A stretch of DNA of 64,000 nt from Ga0074130 sp035565355. GTDB lineage: Bacteria > Pseudomonadota > Gammaproteobacteria > Burkholderiales > Rhodocyclaceae. Position numbers and translations under genes: made by a program. The stretch lies in assembly GCA_035565355.1 (NCBI GenBank), contig DATMSM010000044.1, forward strand, positions 8,387-72,386, read 5' to 3'. Below are positions 57,246-64,000 of this stretch, one piece after another; positions within the stretch are counted from its first letter, which is position 1; each line of letters opens with the position of its first letter. The notes under the pieces were generated by a model. The model was not told the DNA's origin. It did not search any database and worked only from the letters and a program-made list of their open reading frames with translations.

Positions 57246-59066
57246 TCAGCCTGGCGGCGCGACCTTGAGTACTTCCTCTATCGTGGTCAGCCCCGCCGCC
57301 ACCTTCATGGCGCCGGAGATGCGCAAGGGCTTGGTACCCTCGCGCATCGCCTGCTCGCGCAAGTCGTTCAGATCGCCTTGAGCGGCCAGCACCTTCTTGA
57401 ACTCGGGCGTCAGCATCAGGATTTCATACAGGCCGACGCGGCCCTGGTAACCGGTCATGCGGCAATCCAAACAGCCGACGGGGTAGTAGATATTGGCGGG
57501 TACCTTGGCCTTCCACGGCGATACCAACTCATTCCAGGCCGCCTCTTCCTCCGGCCGGATCGGGTGCGCGGCCTTGCAGGCCGGGCACAGGGTGCGCACC
57601 AGGCGCTGCGCCATCACGCCAAGCACGGTGGCGTTAATGAGATAGGCCGGCACGCCGAGATCGAGCATGCGCGTGACCGCCGAGGCCGCATCGTTGGTGT
57701 GCAGTGTGGATAGGACCAGGTGGCCGGTCAGGGCCGCCTGGATCGCCATCTCGGCGGTTTCCAGGTCGCGGATTTCGCCGACCATGATGATGTCCGGGTC
57801 CTGCCGCATCAGGGCGCGCACGCCGGCGGCGAAGGTCACGCCGATATCCGACTGCACCTGCACCTGATTGAAGGCGCTCTCGACCATTTCGATCGGATCT
57901 TCGAGCGTGCACACATTGACCTCATCGGTCGCCAGCTGCTTGAGCGTGGTGTACAGCGTAGTGGTCTTGCCGGAGCCGGTCGGGCCGGTGACCAGAATGA
58001 TGCCGTTGGGCTTGGCGGTCATGCCGTCCCAGCGCGCCTTGTCTTCGGGCGAGAAGCCGAGATCGGCGAAGTCGCGCACCAGCACTTCCGGATCGAAGAT
58101 ACGCATCACCAGCTTCTCACCGAAGGCGGTGGGAATGGTGGACAGACGCAGCTCGACCTCCTGCCCGTCCGGCATCTTGGTCTTGATACGGCCATCCTGC
58201 GGGCGACGCTTCTCGACCACATCCATGCGGCCGAGAATCTTGATGCGGCTGGTCATTGCATTCAGCACCGACTTGGGGATCTGGTAGACCTGATGCAGCA
58301 CGCCATCGATGCGGAAACGCACGATGCCCAACTCGCGGCGCGGTTCGATGTGAATGTCGCTGGCGCGCTGGTCGAAAGCGTATTGCCACAGCCAATCGAC
58401 AATGCGCACGATGTGCTGGTCGTTGGCGTCGAACTGCTTGTTGCTGTTGCCAAGCTCGACCAGTTGCTCAAAATTACTGGCACCGCCATTGCCTTCGCCC
58501 GACTTCATTGCCCCCTTGACCGAACGCGCCAGGTTGTAGAACTCGACCTGGAAGCGCGTGATGTCGTTGGGGTTCGCCACCACCAGCCGGATATCCTTGC
58601 GGATGATGGGCTGCAGCTCGGCCTCCCATTCACGCATGAAGGGCTCGGCGGTGGCGATCACCACCTCGTGCGGCTTGACCTCGACCGGCAGGATGCCAAA
58701 GCGGGTTGCATAGGCGCTGCTCATCACCTCGGTAACGGCGGAAAAATTGGTCTTGAGCGGGTCGATATGCACATAGTCGAGACCGGCCCAGCCGGCCATC
58801 CACTGTGTCAGGCTATCCACATCCAGAACACGATGCGGCGGCTTCAGCGACTTCCAGCGCTGTTCGGCGATCAACACCAGCGGATGCGTTGCCCCCTTGT
58901 AATGGCGGCGCTCATGCTTGAACTGTGCGGCAACATCGGGATCGATAAGCTGGCTTTCAAGCAGCGCATCGATCAGTTCGACCAGCGCGACACGATGCGC
59001 GGCAGTGTGCGCAGCGCTGGCGCTGCTGGCAGGACGAGCGGCCGTTTTGGCGTTAGGTGTGCTCAT
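57246..59066 (-). CDS. GspE/PulE/PilB-family secretion or pilus-assembly ATPase
   Basis: 606 residues from ATG 59066. An N-terminal GspE_N/MshEN-like domain (about 30-190) precedes the ATPase: ASDIHIEPRRELGIVRFRIDG, Walker A LVTGPTGSGKTTTLYTTL, Asp box TLEDPIEM, Walker B DPDIIMVGEIRDLETAEMA, His box LSTLHTNDAASAVTRM, and the zinc CPACKAAH plus CLDCRMTGYQGR. It could power type IV pilus extension or type II secretion. It stands alone, with no pilC/gspF or pilD nearby; the short prepilin of this window is a possible client. Confidence 0.92.
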   Translation of the reverse strand: MSTPNAKTAARPASSASAAHTAAHRVALVELIDALLESQLIDPDVAAQFKHERRHYKGATHPLVLIAEQRWKSLKPPHRVLDVDSLTQWMAGWAGLDYVHIDPLKTNFSAVTEVMSSAYATRFGILPVEVKPHEVVIATAEPFMREWEAELQPIIRKDIRLVVANPNDITRFQVEFYNLARSVKGAMKSGEGNGGASNFEQLVELGNSNKQFDANDQHIVRIVDWLWQYAFDQRASDIHIEPRRELGIVRFRIDGVLHQVYQIPKSVLNAMTSRIKILGRMDVVEKRRPQDGRIKTKMPDGQEVELRLSTIPTAFGEKLVMRIFDPEVLVRDFADLGFSPEDKARWDGMTAKPNGIILVTGPTGSGKTTTLYTTLKQLATDEVNVCTLEDPIEMVESAFNQVQVQSDIGVTFAAGVRALMRQDPDIIMVGEIRDLETAEMAIQAALTGHLVLSTLHTNDAASAVTRMLDLGVPAYLINATVLGVMAQRLVRTLCPACKAAHPIRPEEEAAWNELVSPWKAKVPANIYYPVGCLDCRMTGYQGRVGLYEILMLTPEFKKVLAAQGDLNDLREQAMREGTKPLRISGAMKVAAGLTTIEEVLKVAPPG

Positions 59067-59156
59067 GGAAGACCTTGCGGGGCGGATTGCGCACAATATA
59101 GCTGAGCGGCGGGTGCTTCTGTACTTTCCGGGCGTGCCGGACCGAAGCAGTGTCGC

Positions 59157-60119
59157 TCAAACCGCAGCAAAGCGGGCCAGAAAGACGGCGCTGACCGTGT
59201 CGATGGACGCGGCATCCAGGCCGGTAATGCCACCCGCCGACTCGCGCCCGCCGCCGCCCGGGAACTCGCGGCAAAAGCGCGCCGCGCCGTAAGGGCGCAG
59301 TTGCGGCGCCCTTACGCTGGCGGTGTAGCTGCCCCGGCCATCCGGGCAGAAAATCAGGTGCGCGCGGGCACGCTCCTGTTGCGACAGCGCGTTCGCCCAG
59401 ACACCGATAGCCCGGCGCGCCCAGGGCCGATCCGGCAGCACATAAATAGCGCAGTCCGAGGTTAGGGTGCCAGGCTGCACGGCGCTGACTGCCGCCATAT
59501 CTTCCTCATAGCCCGCCTTCAGGGTCGCGTAAGCCTCAGCTGCGGCAACGAAGGCGAAAGGATCGCCGTACTCGCGCAGGATGCCGTACAGCACGACCGG
59601 ATCGAAGTGCAAATCGGCCAGCTCGCTACCGTAGCCGTTGTAGTTCAGCAGCTCGCCCAACTGGCGCAGGGTCGCGGTACGCGCCTGATCGAAGCCAGCG
59701 GCCTGCGCCAGCCGGCCGGCCACACTGGGCATATTGTCGCCAAAGGCGCCCGCCACCGCCCAGGCCGGCTGGGCGCCGCCGGTGGCGTGATACACCAGCA
59801 GACTGGTACATACCTCGGGCGACTCATCCACCGTCAGCGTCAGGGCCGGATGCTGCAAGCGCTCGCCGGGATGGTGGTGGTCAAAATAGCGAATCACGGC
59901 GCCGTCGGCCAGCAATCGCGCCACATCGGCCCGGTTGTTCTCGAAATTGATATCCAGTACCAGCAGCGTCTTGCCGACGCCACTGTCGACCCGGCGCAGC
60001 AATGCATTGTCACGCTTGACCCCACTCAGGAGGCTGGCCTCGGCCGGATAGCGCAAACGCCACTGCATGAGCGCGCACAAGCCATCGGCATCACCGTTGA
60101 ATACGTCGATCAGTTCCAT
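59157..60119 (-). CDS. DHH-family phosphoesterase
   Basis: 320 residues. Motif I NGDADGLCALMQW, motif III YFDHHHPGERL (DHH), a following motif GAFGDNMPSV, and a C-terminal DHHA1-like GGGGRESAGGITGLD. The N-terminus resembles the metal site of RecJ/NrnA-type enzymes, which cleave short oligonucleotides or phosphoesters. The substrate is unknown. About 90 bases separate it from the GspE gene downstream. Confidence 0.88.
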   Translation of the reverse strand: MELIDVFNGDADGLCALMQWRLRYPAEASLLSGVKRDNALLRRVDSGVGKTLLVLDINFENNRADVARLLADGAVIRYFDHHHPGERLQHPALTLTVDESPEVCTSLLVYHATGGAQPAWAVAGAFGDNMPSVAGRLAQAAGFDQARTATLRQLGELLNYNGYGSELADLHFDPVVLYGILREYGDPFAFVAAAEAYATLKAGYEEDMAAVSAVQPGTLTSDCAIYVLPDRPWARRAIGVWANALSQQERARAHLIFCPDGRGSYTASVRAPQLRPYGAARFCREFPGGGGRESAGGITGLDAASIDTVSAVFLARFAAV

Positions 60120-60312
60120 TCTGCTCGTGAGATCCGTAAAAGAGGCGGCTGCACGCTTCCATAAGAAAACGGACCGCCGGGATTGGCACCTGAATTGGGC
60201 CGACGCCGCAGGCGGCAGCTATTGCCTTTTGACCGGCAATAGCTGCCGGAGCCCGGACCTGCCTCATGTGCCACACCCTGATTATTCCATGCGCAAGCCC
60301 CAAAAGTGGTAC

Positions 60313-60330
60313 TTGGCACGCTAGCTGCTA
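60313..60330 (+). promoter_or_regulatory. Sigma-54 promoter of the first flagellin gene
   Basis: TTGGCACGCTAGCTGCTA has GG at 60315-60316 and GC at 60327-60328, exactly 10 bases apart, and the full TTGGCAC -24 element. A start near 60340 gives a leader of about 29 bases. Confidence 0.75.
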
Positions 60331-60368
60331 AAGGGCCTGGGTAGCTGTACATTGACAGGAGAGCCCTC

Positions 60369-62042
60369 ATGGCCCAGGTAATCAACACCAATATTGCTTC
60401 GCTGAACGCCCAGCGCAATCTCAACGGTTCGCAAGGTGCAATGAACCAGGCCATCCAGCGCCTGTCCACAGGTCTGCGCATCAACAGCGCCAAGGACGAC
60501 GCCGCCGGCCTCGCAATCTCGCAACGCATGACCAGCCAGATCAACGGCTTGAACCAGGCTGCGCGCAACGCCAACGACGGTATCTCGCTGGCCCAGACCG
60601 CAGAAGGCGCCCTGTCCTCCGCCGGCGACATCCTGCAGCGCATCCGCACCCTGGCTGTTCAGTCGGCCAACGCGACCAACTCCAGCACCGACCGCGCCTC
60701 GCTGAACGCCGAAGTCCAGCAACTGACGCAGGAACTGCAGCGCATCGCCACCAGCACCCAGTTCAACGGTCTGAACCTGCTCGACGGCAGCTTCACCACC
60801 GCCACTTTCCAGGTCGGCGCCAATGCCAACCAAACCATTACCGCCAACTCGGGCAACTTCCAGACCAGCGCCTACGGCAACTACCGTATCGGCGGTCTGG
60901 CTGCCTACAAGTCCAACGGCATCGGCGACATGACCGTCGGCACCACCAATACCTCGGGCGCAGCCGGCTACGGCGACGCCTGGCTGGCCAAGGCCGGCAC
61001 CACCGACGGCAATAGCTCCGCGGTGGCTGGTGCCACCGCCGCCGGCCAGTTTACGCTGACCTCGGCCACCGGTACCTACGACGTCCTGTACAACGCGGGC
61101 GCCAGCGCGGCCGACATCGCCAATGCGGTCAACCGTCTCAGCACCGGCGTGACCGCCTCGGCCATCACGCAAGCCGTGCTCGGCGGATCGAGCGGCACTG
61201 CTGCACTTGCCCAGAACACCACCTACACCTTCCAGATCGCCAACGACTTCAATCCCGGCTCGAATCCGTCCAGCTTCACGACCGTGTCCTTCAAGGTGGG
61301 CGGCGCCGCCACCGATGGCTCGGCGGTCAACTCGGCAGAGCAACTGAATGCTGCCGTCCAGGCCTTCAATGACGCGGCCGGCCGTAGCGGCTTTACCGCC
61401 GAGGCCGTACAGACCGAAGACAATCAATGGGCCATCAAGCTGACCAGCGAAGCCGGCAAGGATTTGCGCATTGCCGCCGACAGCAGCACGGCCAACGCCG
61501 TGGCGCTCACCGACATCTCGGTGCTGGACGGCAGCACCGACACGATTGACGCCCTGGGCGTCAGCCTCAACGGCACCACAGGCGCTGCCAACGGCGACTG
61601 GGATGCAGCCGATGGCGCCTGGGTCACCGGTCGCGTAATCTTCGATTCCGACAAGTCCTTCTCGATCACGACCTCGATCGCCGACATATTTGTGGCAGGC
61701 GCCGGCAGCTACGGCGGCCAACTACAGGCCGTCTCACAGATGGACATTTCCTCCTATGACGCCTCCTTGCGCACCATCTCGATGGTCGATTCGGCCTTGT
61801 CCTCGATCAGCAGCCAGCGTGCCCGCTACGGCGCCATGCAAGGCCGCTTCGAGAACGCCATCACCAATCTGAACGCCACGGCGGAAAACCTGACGGCCTC
61901 GCGCTCCCGTATCCTCGATACGGACTTCGCGGCCGAAACGGCCAACCTGACCCGCGCCCAGATCCTGCAGCAGGCAGGGGTTGCCATGCTGGCACAGGCC
62001 AATGCCCTGCCCAACACCGTACTATCCTTGCTGCAGCAGTAA
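60369..62042 (+). CDS. fliC: Flagellin (copy 1)
   Basis: 557 residues behind ACAGGAGAG. Conserved N-terminal D0/D1 ([50 protein letters not shown]) and C-terminal D1/D0 ([39 protein letters not shown]). The centre (about 180-460) holds the exposed domains, rich in Thr, Ser, Ala and Gly. It polymerises into the flagellar filament after type III export and has no signal peptide. No cysteine is seen, as usual. Preceded by a sigma-54 promoter. Confidence 0.97.
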   Translation: MAQVINTNIASLNAQRNLNGSQGAMNQAIQRLSTGLRINSAKDDAAGLAISQRMTSQINGLNQAARNANDGISLAQTAEGALSSAGDILQRIRTLAVQSANATNSSTDRASLNAEVQQLTQELQRIATSTQFNGLNLLDGSFTTATFQVGANANQTITANSGNFQTSAYGNYRIGGLAAYKSNGIGDMTVGTTNTSGAAGYGDAWLAKAGTTDGNSSAVAGATAAGQFTLTSATGTYDVLYNAGASAADIANAVNRLSTGVTASAITQAVLGGSSGTAALAQNTTYTFQIANDFNPGSNPSSFTTVSFKVGGAATDGSAVNSAEQLNAAVQAFNDAAGRSGFTAEAVQTEDNQWAIKLTSEAGKDLRIAADSSTANAVALTDISVLDGSTDTIDALGVSLNGTTGAANGDWDAADGAWVTGRVIFDSDKSFSITTSIADIFVAGAGSYGGQLQAVSQMDISSYDASLRTISMVDSALSSISSQRARYGAMQGRFENAITNLNATAENLTASRSRILDTDFAAETANLTRAQILQQAGVAMLAQANALPNTVLSLLQQ

Positions 62043-62057
62043 GCTAAGCTACTGAAA

Positions 62058-62094
62058 TAAAAAGGGGATCTCAGCAACGAGATCCCCTTTTTTA
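62058..62094 (+). terminator. Terminator between the flagellin genes
   Basis: AAAAGGGGATCTC (62061-62073) pairs with GAGATCCCCTTTT (62080-62092), loop AGCAAC, then T residues. It makes the two flagellin genes separate transcription units. Confidence 0.9.
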
Positions 62095-62170
62095 CATACG
62101 GAACGCCTCCCATCGCCTGCTCTTACCCGCCCGACTCACCCGGGCCAATCAGGGAAAGATAAAAAAGTCC

Positions 62171-62197
62171 TAAAGTTCTCCTGCCGATTGCCGCTAA
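62171..62197 (+). promoter_or_regulatory. Sigma-28 (FliA) promoter of the second flagellin gene
   Basis: TAAAGTTC (62171-62178), an 11-base spacer, and GCCGCTAA (62190-62197) match the consensus TAAAGTTT-N11-GCCGATAA with two mismatches and exact spacing. Transcription would start near 62205. Downstream a GGCTGG/CCAGCC hairpin (62240-62256) lies in the 5' leader. Confidence 0.8.
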
Positions 62198-62293
62198 TGG
62201 ACCTGTGACAGCGGATTAGTAAGCCGCTGATCGTGTGAAGGCTGGCTTCCCCAGCCGATTTGATCTCAGCGGTAACCTGATAGGAGAGCCATC

Positions 62294-63964
62294 ATGGCAT
62301 CAGTAATTAATACCAACGTTGCTTCGCTGAACGCGCAACGTAATCTGACCGGTTCGCAAGGTGCAATGAACACGGCCATTCAACGCCTGTCCACCGGCCT
62401 GCGCATCAACAGCGCCAAGGACGACGCCGCCGGCCTCGCCATTTCCGCCCGTATGACCAGCCAGATCAATGGCTTGTCGCAGGCAGCACGTAACGCCAAC
62501 GATGGCATCTCGCTGGCCCAGACCGCTGAAGGCGCCCTGTCCTCCGCCGGCGACATCCTGCAGCGCATCCGCACCCTGGCTGTTCAGTCGGCCAACGGCA
62601 CCAATGCCAGCACCGACCGCTCCTCGCTGAACGCCGAAGTCCAACAGCTGACGCAAGAGCTGCAGCGCATCGCCACCACCACCCAGTTCAACGGCCTGAA
62701 CCTGCTCGACGGCAGCTTCACCACCGCCTCCTTCCAGGTCGGTGCCAACGCCAACCAGACCATTACCGCCAACTCCGGCAACTTCCAGACCAGCGCCTAC
62801 GGCAACTACCGCATCGGCGGCCTGGCAGCCTACAAGTCCAACGGCATCGGCGACATGACCGTCGGCACCACCAACACCACCGGCGGCACCGGCGTCGGCG
62901 ACGCCTGGTTGGCCAAGAATGGGACTGACGGCAATACTTCCGCCGTCGCCGGCGCAACTGCCGCCGGTGAGTTCATGCTGACCACCGCCACCGGCACCTA
63001 CGACGTTCTGTACAATTCGGGCGCCAGCGCTTCCGACATCGCAGCCGCGGTCAACCGCCTGAACACCGGTGTCACTGCCTCCGCTCTGACCGAAGTCGTT
63101 CTCGGCGGCTCGAGCGGCGGTGGCGAACTGGCACAGAACACCACCTACACCTTCCAGATTGCCAACGACTTCGTGTCCAACGGCAATGACCCGTCCAGCT
63201 TCACCACCGTGTCCTTCAAGATCGGCGGCGCAGCCACCGACGGCACCGCGGTCAACTCCGCTGCACAGCTGAACGCCGCTGTCCAGGCCTTTAACGACGC
63301 TGCTGGCCGCACCGGCTTCACCGCCCAGGCTGTGCAGACCGAAGATAGCCAGTGGGCCATCAAGCTGACCAGCGAGTCCGGCAAGGACCTGCGTATCTCC
63401 GCTGAAAGCAGCAATGCAGAAGCCGTGGCCCTGACCGATATCTCGGTGCTGGACGGCGACACCGACACCACGGATGCACTGGGCGTCTCCCTGAACTCCT
63501 CGAGCGCTGCCGACGGTGAATGGAGCGCTACCGACGGTGCCTGGGTGACCGGTCGCGTGATTTTTGACTCCGACAAGTCCTTCACGGTCACCACCACCGT
63601 CGACGACGTGTTCCTTGGCGGTGCCAGCACCTACGGCGGCCAACTGCAGGCGGTTTCGGAACTGGACGTTTCCTCCTACGAGGCCTCACTGCGCACCCTG
63701 TCGATGGTCGACTCGGCCCTCTCCTCGATCAGCAGCCAGCGTGCTCGTTACGGCGCCATGCAGGGCCGCTTCGAGAATGCCATCACCAACCTGAACGCCA
63801 CCGCAGAGAACCTGACGGCCTCCCGCTCCCGTATCCTCGATACGGACTTCGCGGCCGAAACGGCTAATCTGACCCGCGCTCAGATCCTGCAACAAGCCGG
63901 CGTCGCGATGTTGGCCCAGGCAAATGCCCTGCCCAACAGCGTCCTGACCCTGCTGCAGGGTTAA
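62294..63964 (+). CDS. fliC: Flagellin (copy 2)
   Basis: 556 residues behind TAGGAGAG. The N- and C-terminal D0/D1 domains are almost identical to copy 1, and the central domain is also very similar, with scattered substitutions (for example [15 protein letters not shown] against [15 protein letters not shown]) and small indels. A recent tandem duplication or continuing gene conversion explains this. It differs mainly in its promoter: sigma-28 instead of sigma-54. The last 36 bases of the window contain a GGGGGAGG-like site, probably the start region of a further flagellar gene. Confidence 0.97.
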   Translation: MASVINTNVASLNAQRNLTGSQGAMNTAIQRLSTGLRINSAKDDAAGLAISARMTSQINGLSQAARNANDGISLAQTAEGALSSAGDILQRIRTLAVQSANGTNASTDRSSLNAEVQQLTQELQRIATTTQFNGLNLLDGSFTTASFQVGANANQTITANSGNFQTSAYGNYRIGGLAAYKSNGIGDMTVGTTNTTGGTGVGDAWLAKNGTDGNTSAVAGATAAGEFMLTTATGTYDVLYNSGASASDIAAAVNRLNTGVTASALTEVVLGGSSGGGELAQNTTYTFQIANDFVSNGNDPSSFTTVSFKIGGAATDGTAVNSAAQLNAAVQAFNDAAGRTGFTAQAVQTEDSQWAIKLTSESGKDLRISAESSNAEAVALTDISVLDGDTDTTDALGVSLNSSSAADGEWSATDGAWVTGRVIFDSDKSFTVTTTVDDVFLGGASTYGGQLQAVSELDVSSYEASLRTLSMVDSALSSISSQRARYGAMQGRFENAITNLNATAENLTASRSRILDTDFAAETANLTRAQILQQAGVAMLAQANALPNSVLTLLQG

Positions 63965-64000
63965 GATAGGCAGACGCTAGAATCAAGGGGGAGGCGCTAA

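Noticed and set aside
60137..60163. Sigma-28 promoter before flagellin 1 (TAAAAGAG...CTTCCATA)
   Set aside because: The -10 part matches the consensus poorly and it lies more than 200 bases before the gene; the sigma-54 site is far better.
60321..61721. 466-residue Gly/Ala/Val-rich open frame opposite flagellin 1, with a matching 447-residue frame at 62300-63643 opposite flagellin 2
   Set aside because: The two antisense frames resemble each other only because the flagellins do; the composition follows from the flagellin codons.

Overview
The window reads as a chromosome segment of a motile Gram-negative bacterium, most likely a betaproteobacterium. Three things suggest this: the gene order thrS-infC-rpmI-rplT-pheS-pheT-ihfA-merR-tRNA-Pro; the sulfate cluster cysI-DUF934-cysH(APS type)-cysD-cysN; and the pair of flagellins. 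G+C is high throughout except in the surface-polysaccharide and pilin regions. The genus cannot be fixed from sequence alone. There is no phage, insertion sequence, CRISPR array or rRNA, no gene is clearly broken, and no stretch over 300 bases lacks a gene or recognisable signal.

Layout. 1-566 is the 3' end of clpA. 700-4149 (minus) is a CHASE-PAS hybrid histidine kinase, divergent from a CYTH/CHAD protein, SixA phosphatase and HAD phosphatase (4239-6843). 6876-16628 (minus) is a nine-gene, mostly translationally coupled sugar operon. It makes a CDP-3,6-dideoxyhexose precursor (RfbF, RfbG, RfbH) and adds an unusual set: a NeuB-family synthase, an acetolactate-synthase-like ThDP enzyme, a FkbM methyltransferase, an SDR, and a GtrA/GtrB-like membrane pair. 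A polytopic GT-C-like protein follows on the plus strand (16744-18582).

18699-26101 (plus) is the most interesting locus. A near-consensus sigma-54 promoter precedes a 60-residue prepilin that closely resembles the short Geobacter PilA-N. Next come a small secreted four-cysteine protein in the place of PilA-C, an ABC-2 permease, a 1094-residue protein with two TPR-GT9 modules, an anchored protein with a pseudopilin-like tail, an ABC ATPase and a methyltransferase. I read it as a split-pilin system with its own transporter and modification enzymes.

26152-31105 holds a thioredoxin-like protein, a class II aldolase with a tautomerase, a metallo-hydrolase, an HDOD protein, CobA (SUMT) and an HTH-receiver regulator. 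31376-39245 (minus) is the translation operon flanked by tRNA-Pro(GGG) and tRNA-Val(GAC). It includes an ATC-initiated infC and a candidate threonine leader peptide and attenuator before thrS. 39357-43903 has an NlpC/P60 peptidase and an FbpABC ferric transporter. 43900-46435 is aat-bpt-pyrD. 46550-52532 is sulfate assimilation, whose siroheme precursor would come from CobA. 52718-57231 carries dsbB, an rsxB-like ferredoxin gene, nth, a DUF1841 gene and a MoxR/VWA pair. 57246-60119 (minus) holds a PilB/GspE ATPase and a DHH phosphoesterase. 60369-63964 holds two near-identical flagellins, one behind a sigma-54 promoter and the other behind a sigma-28 promoter.
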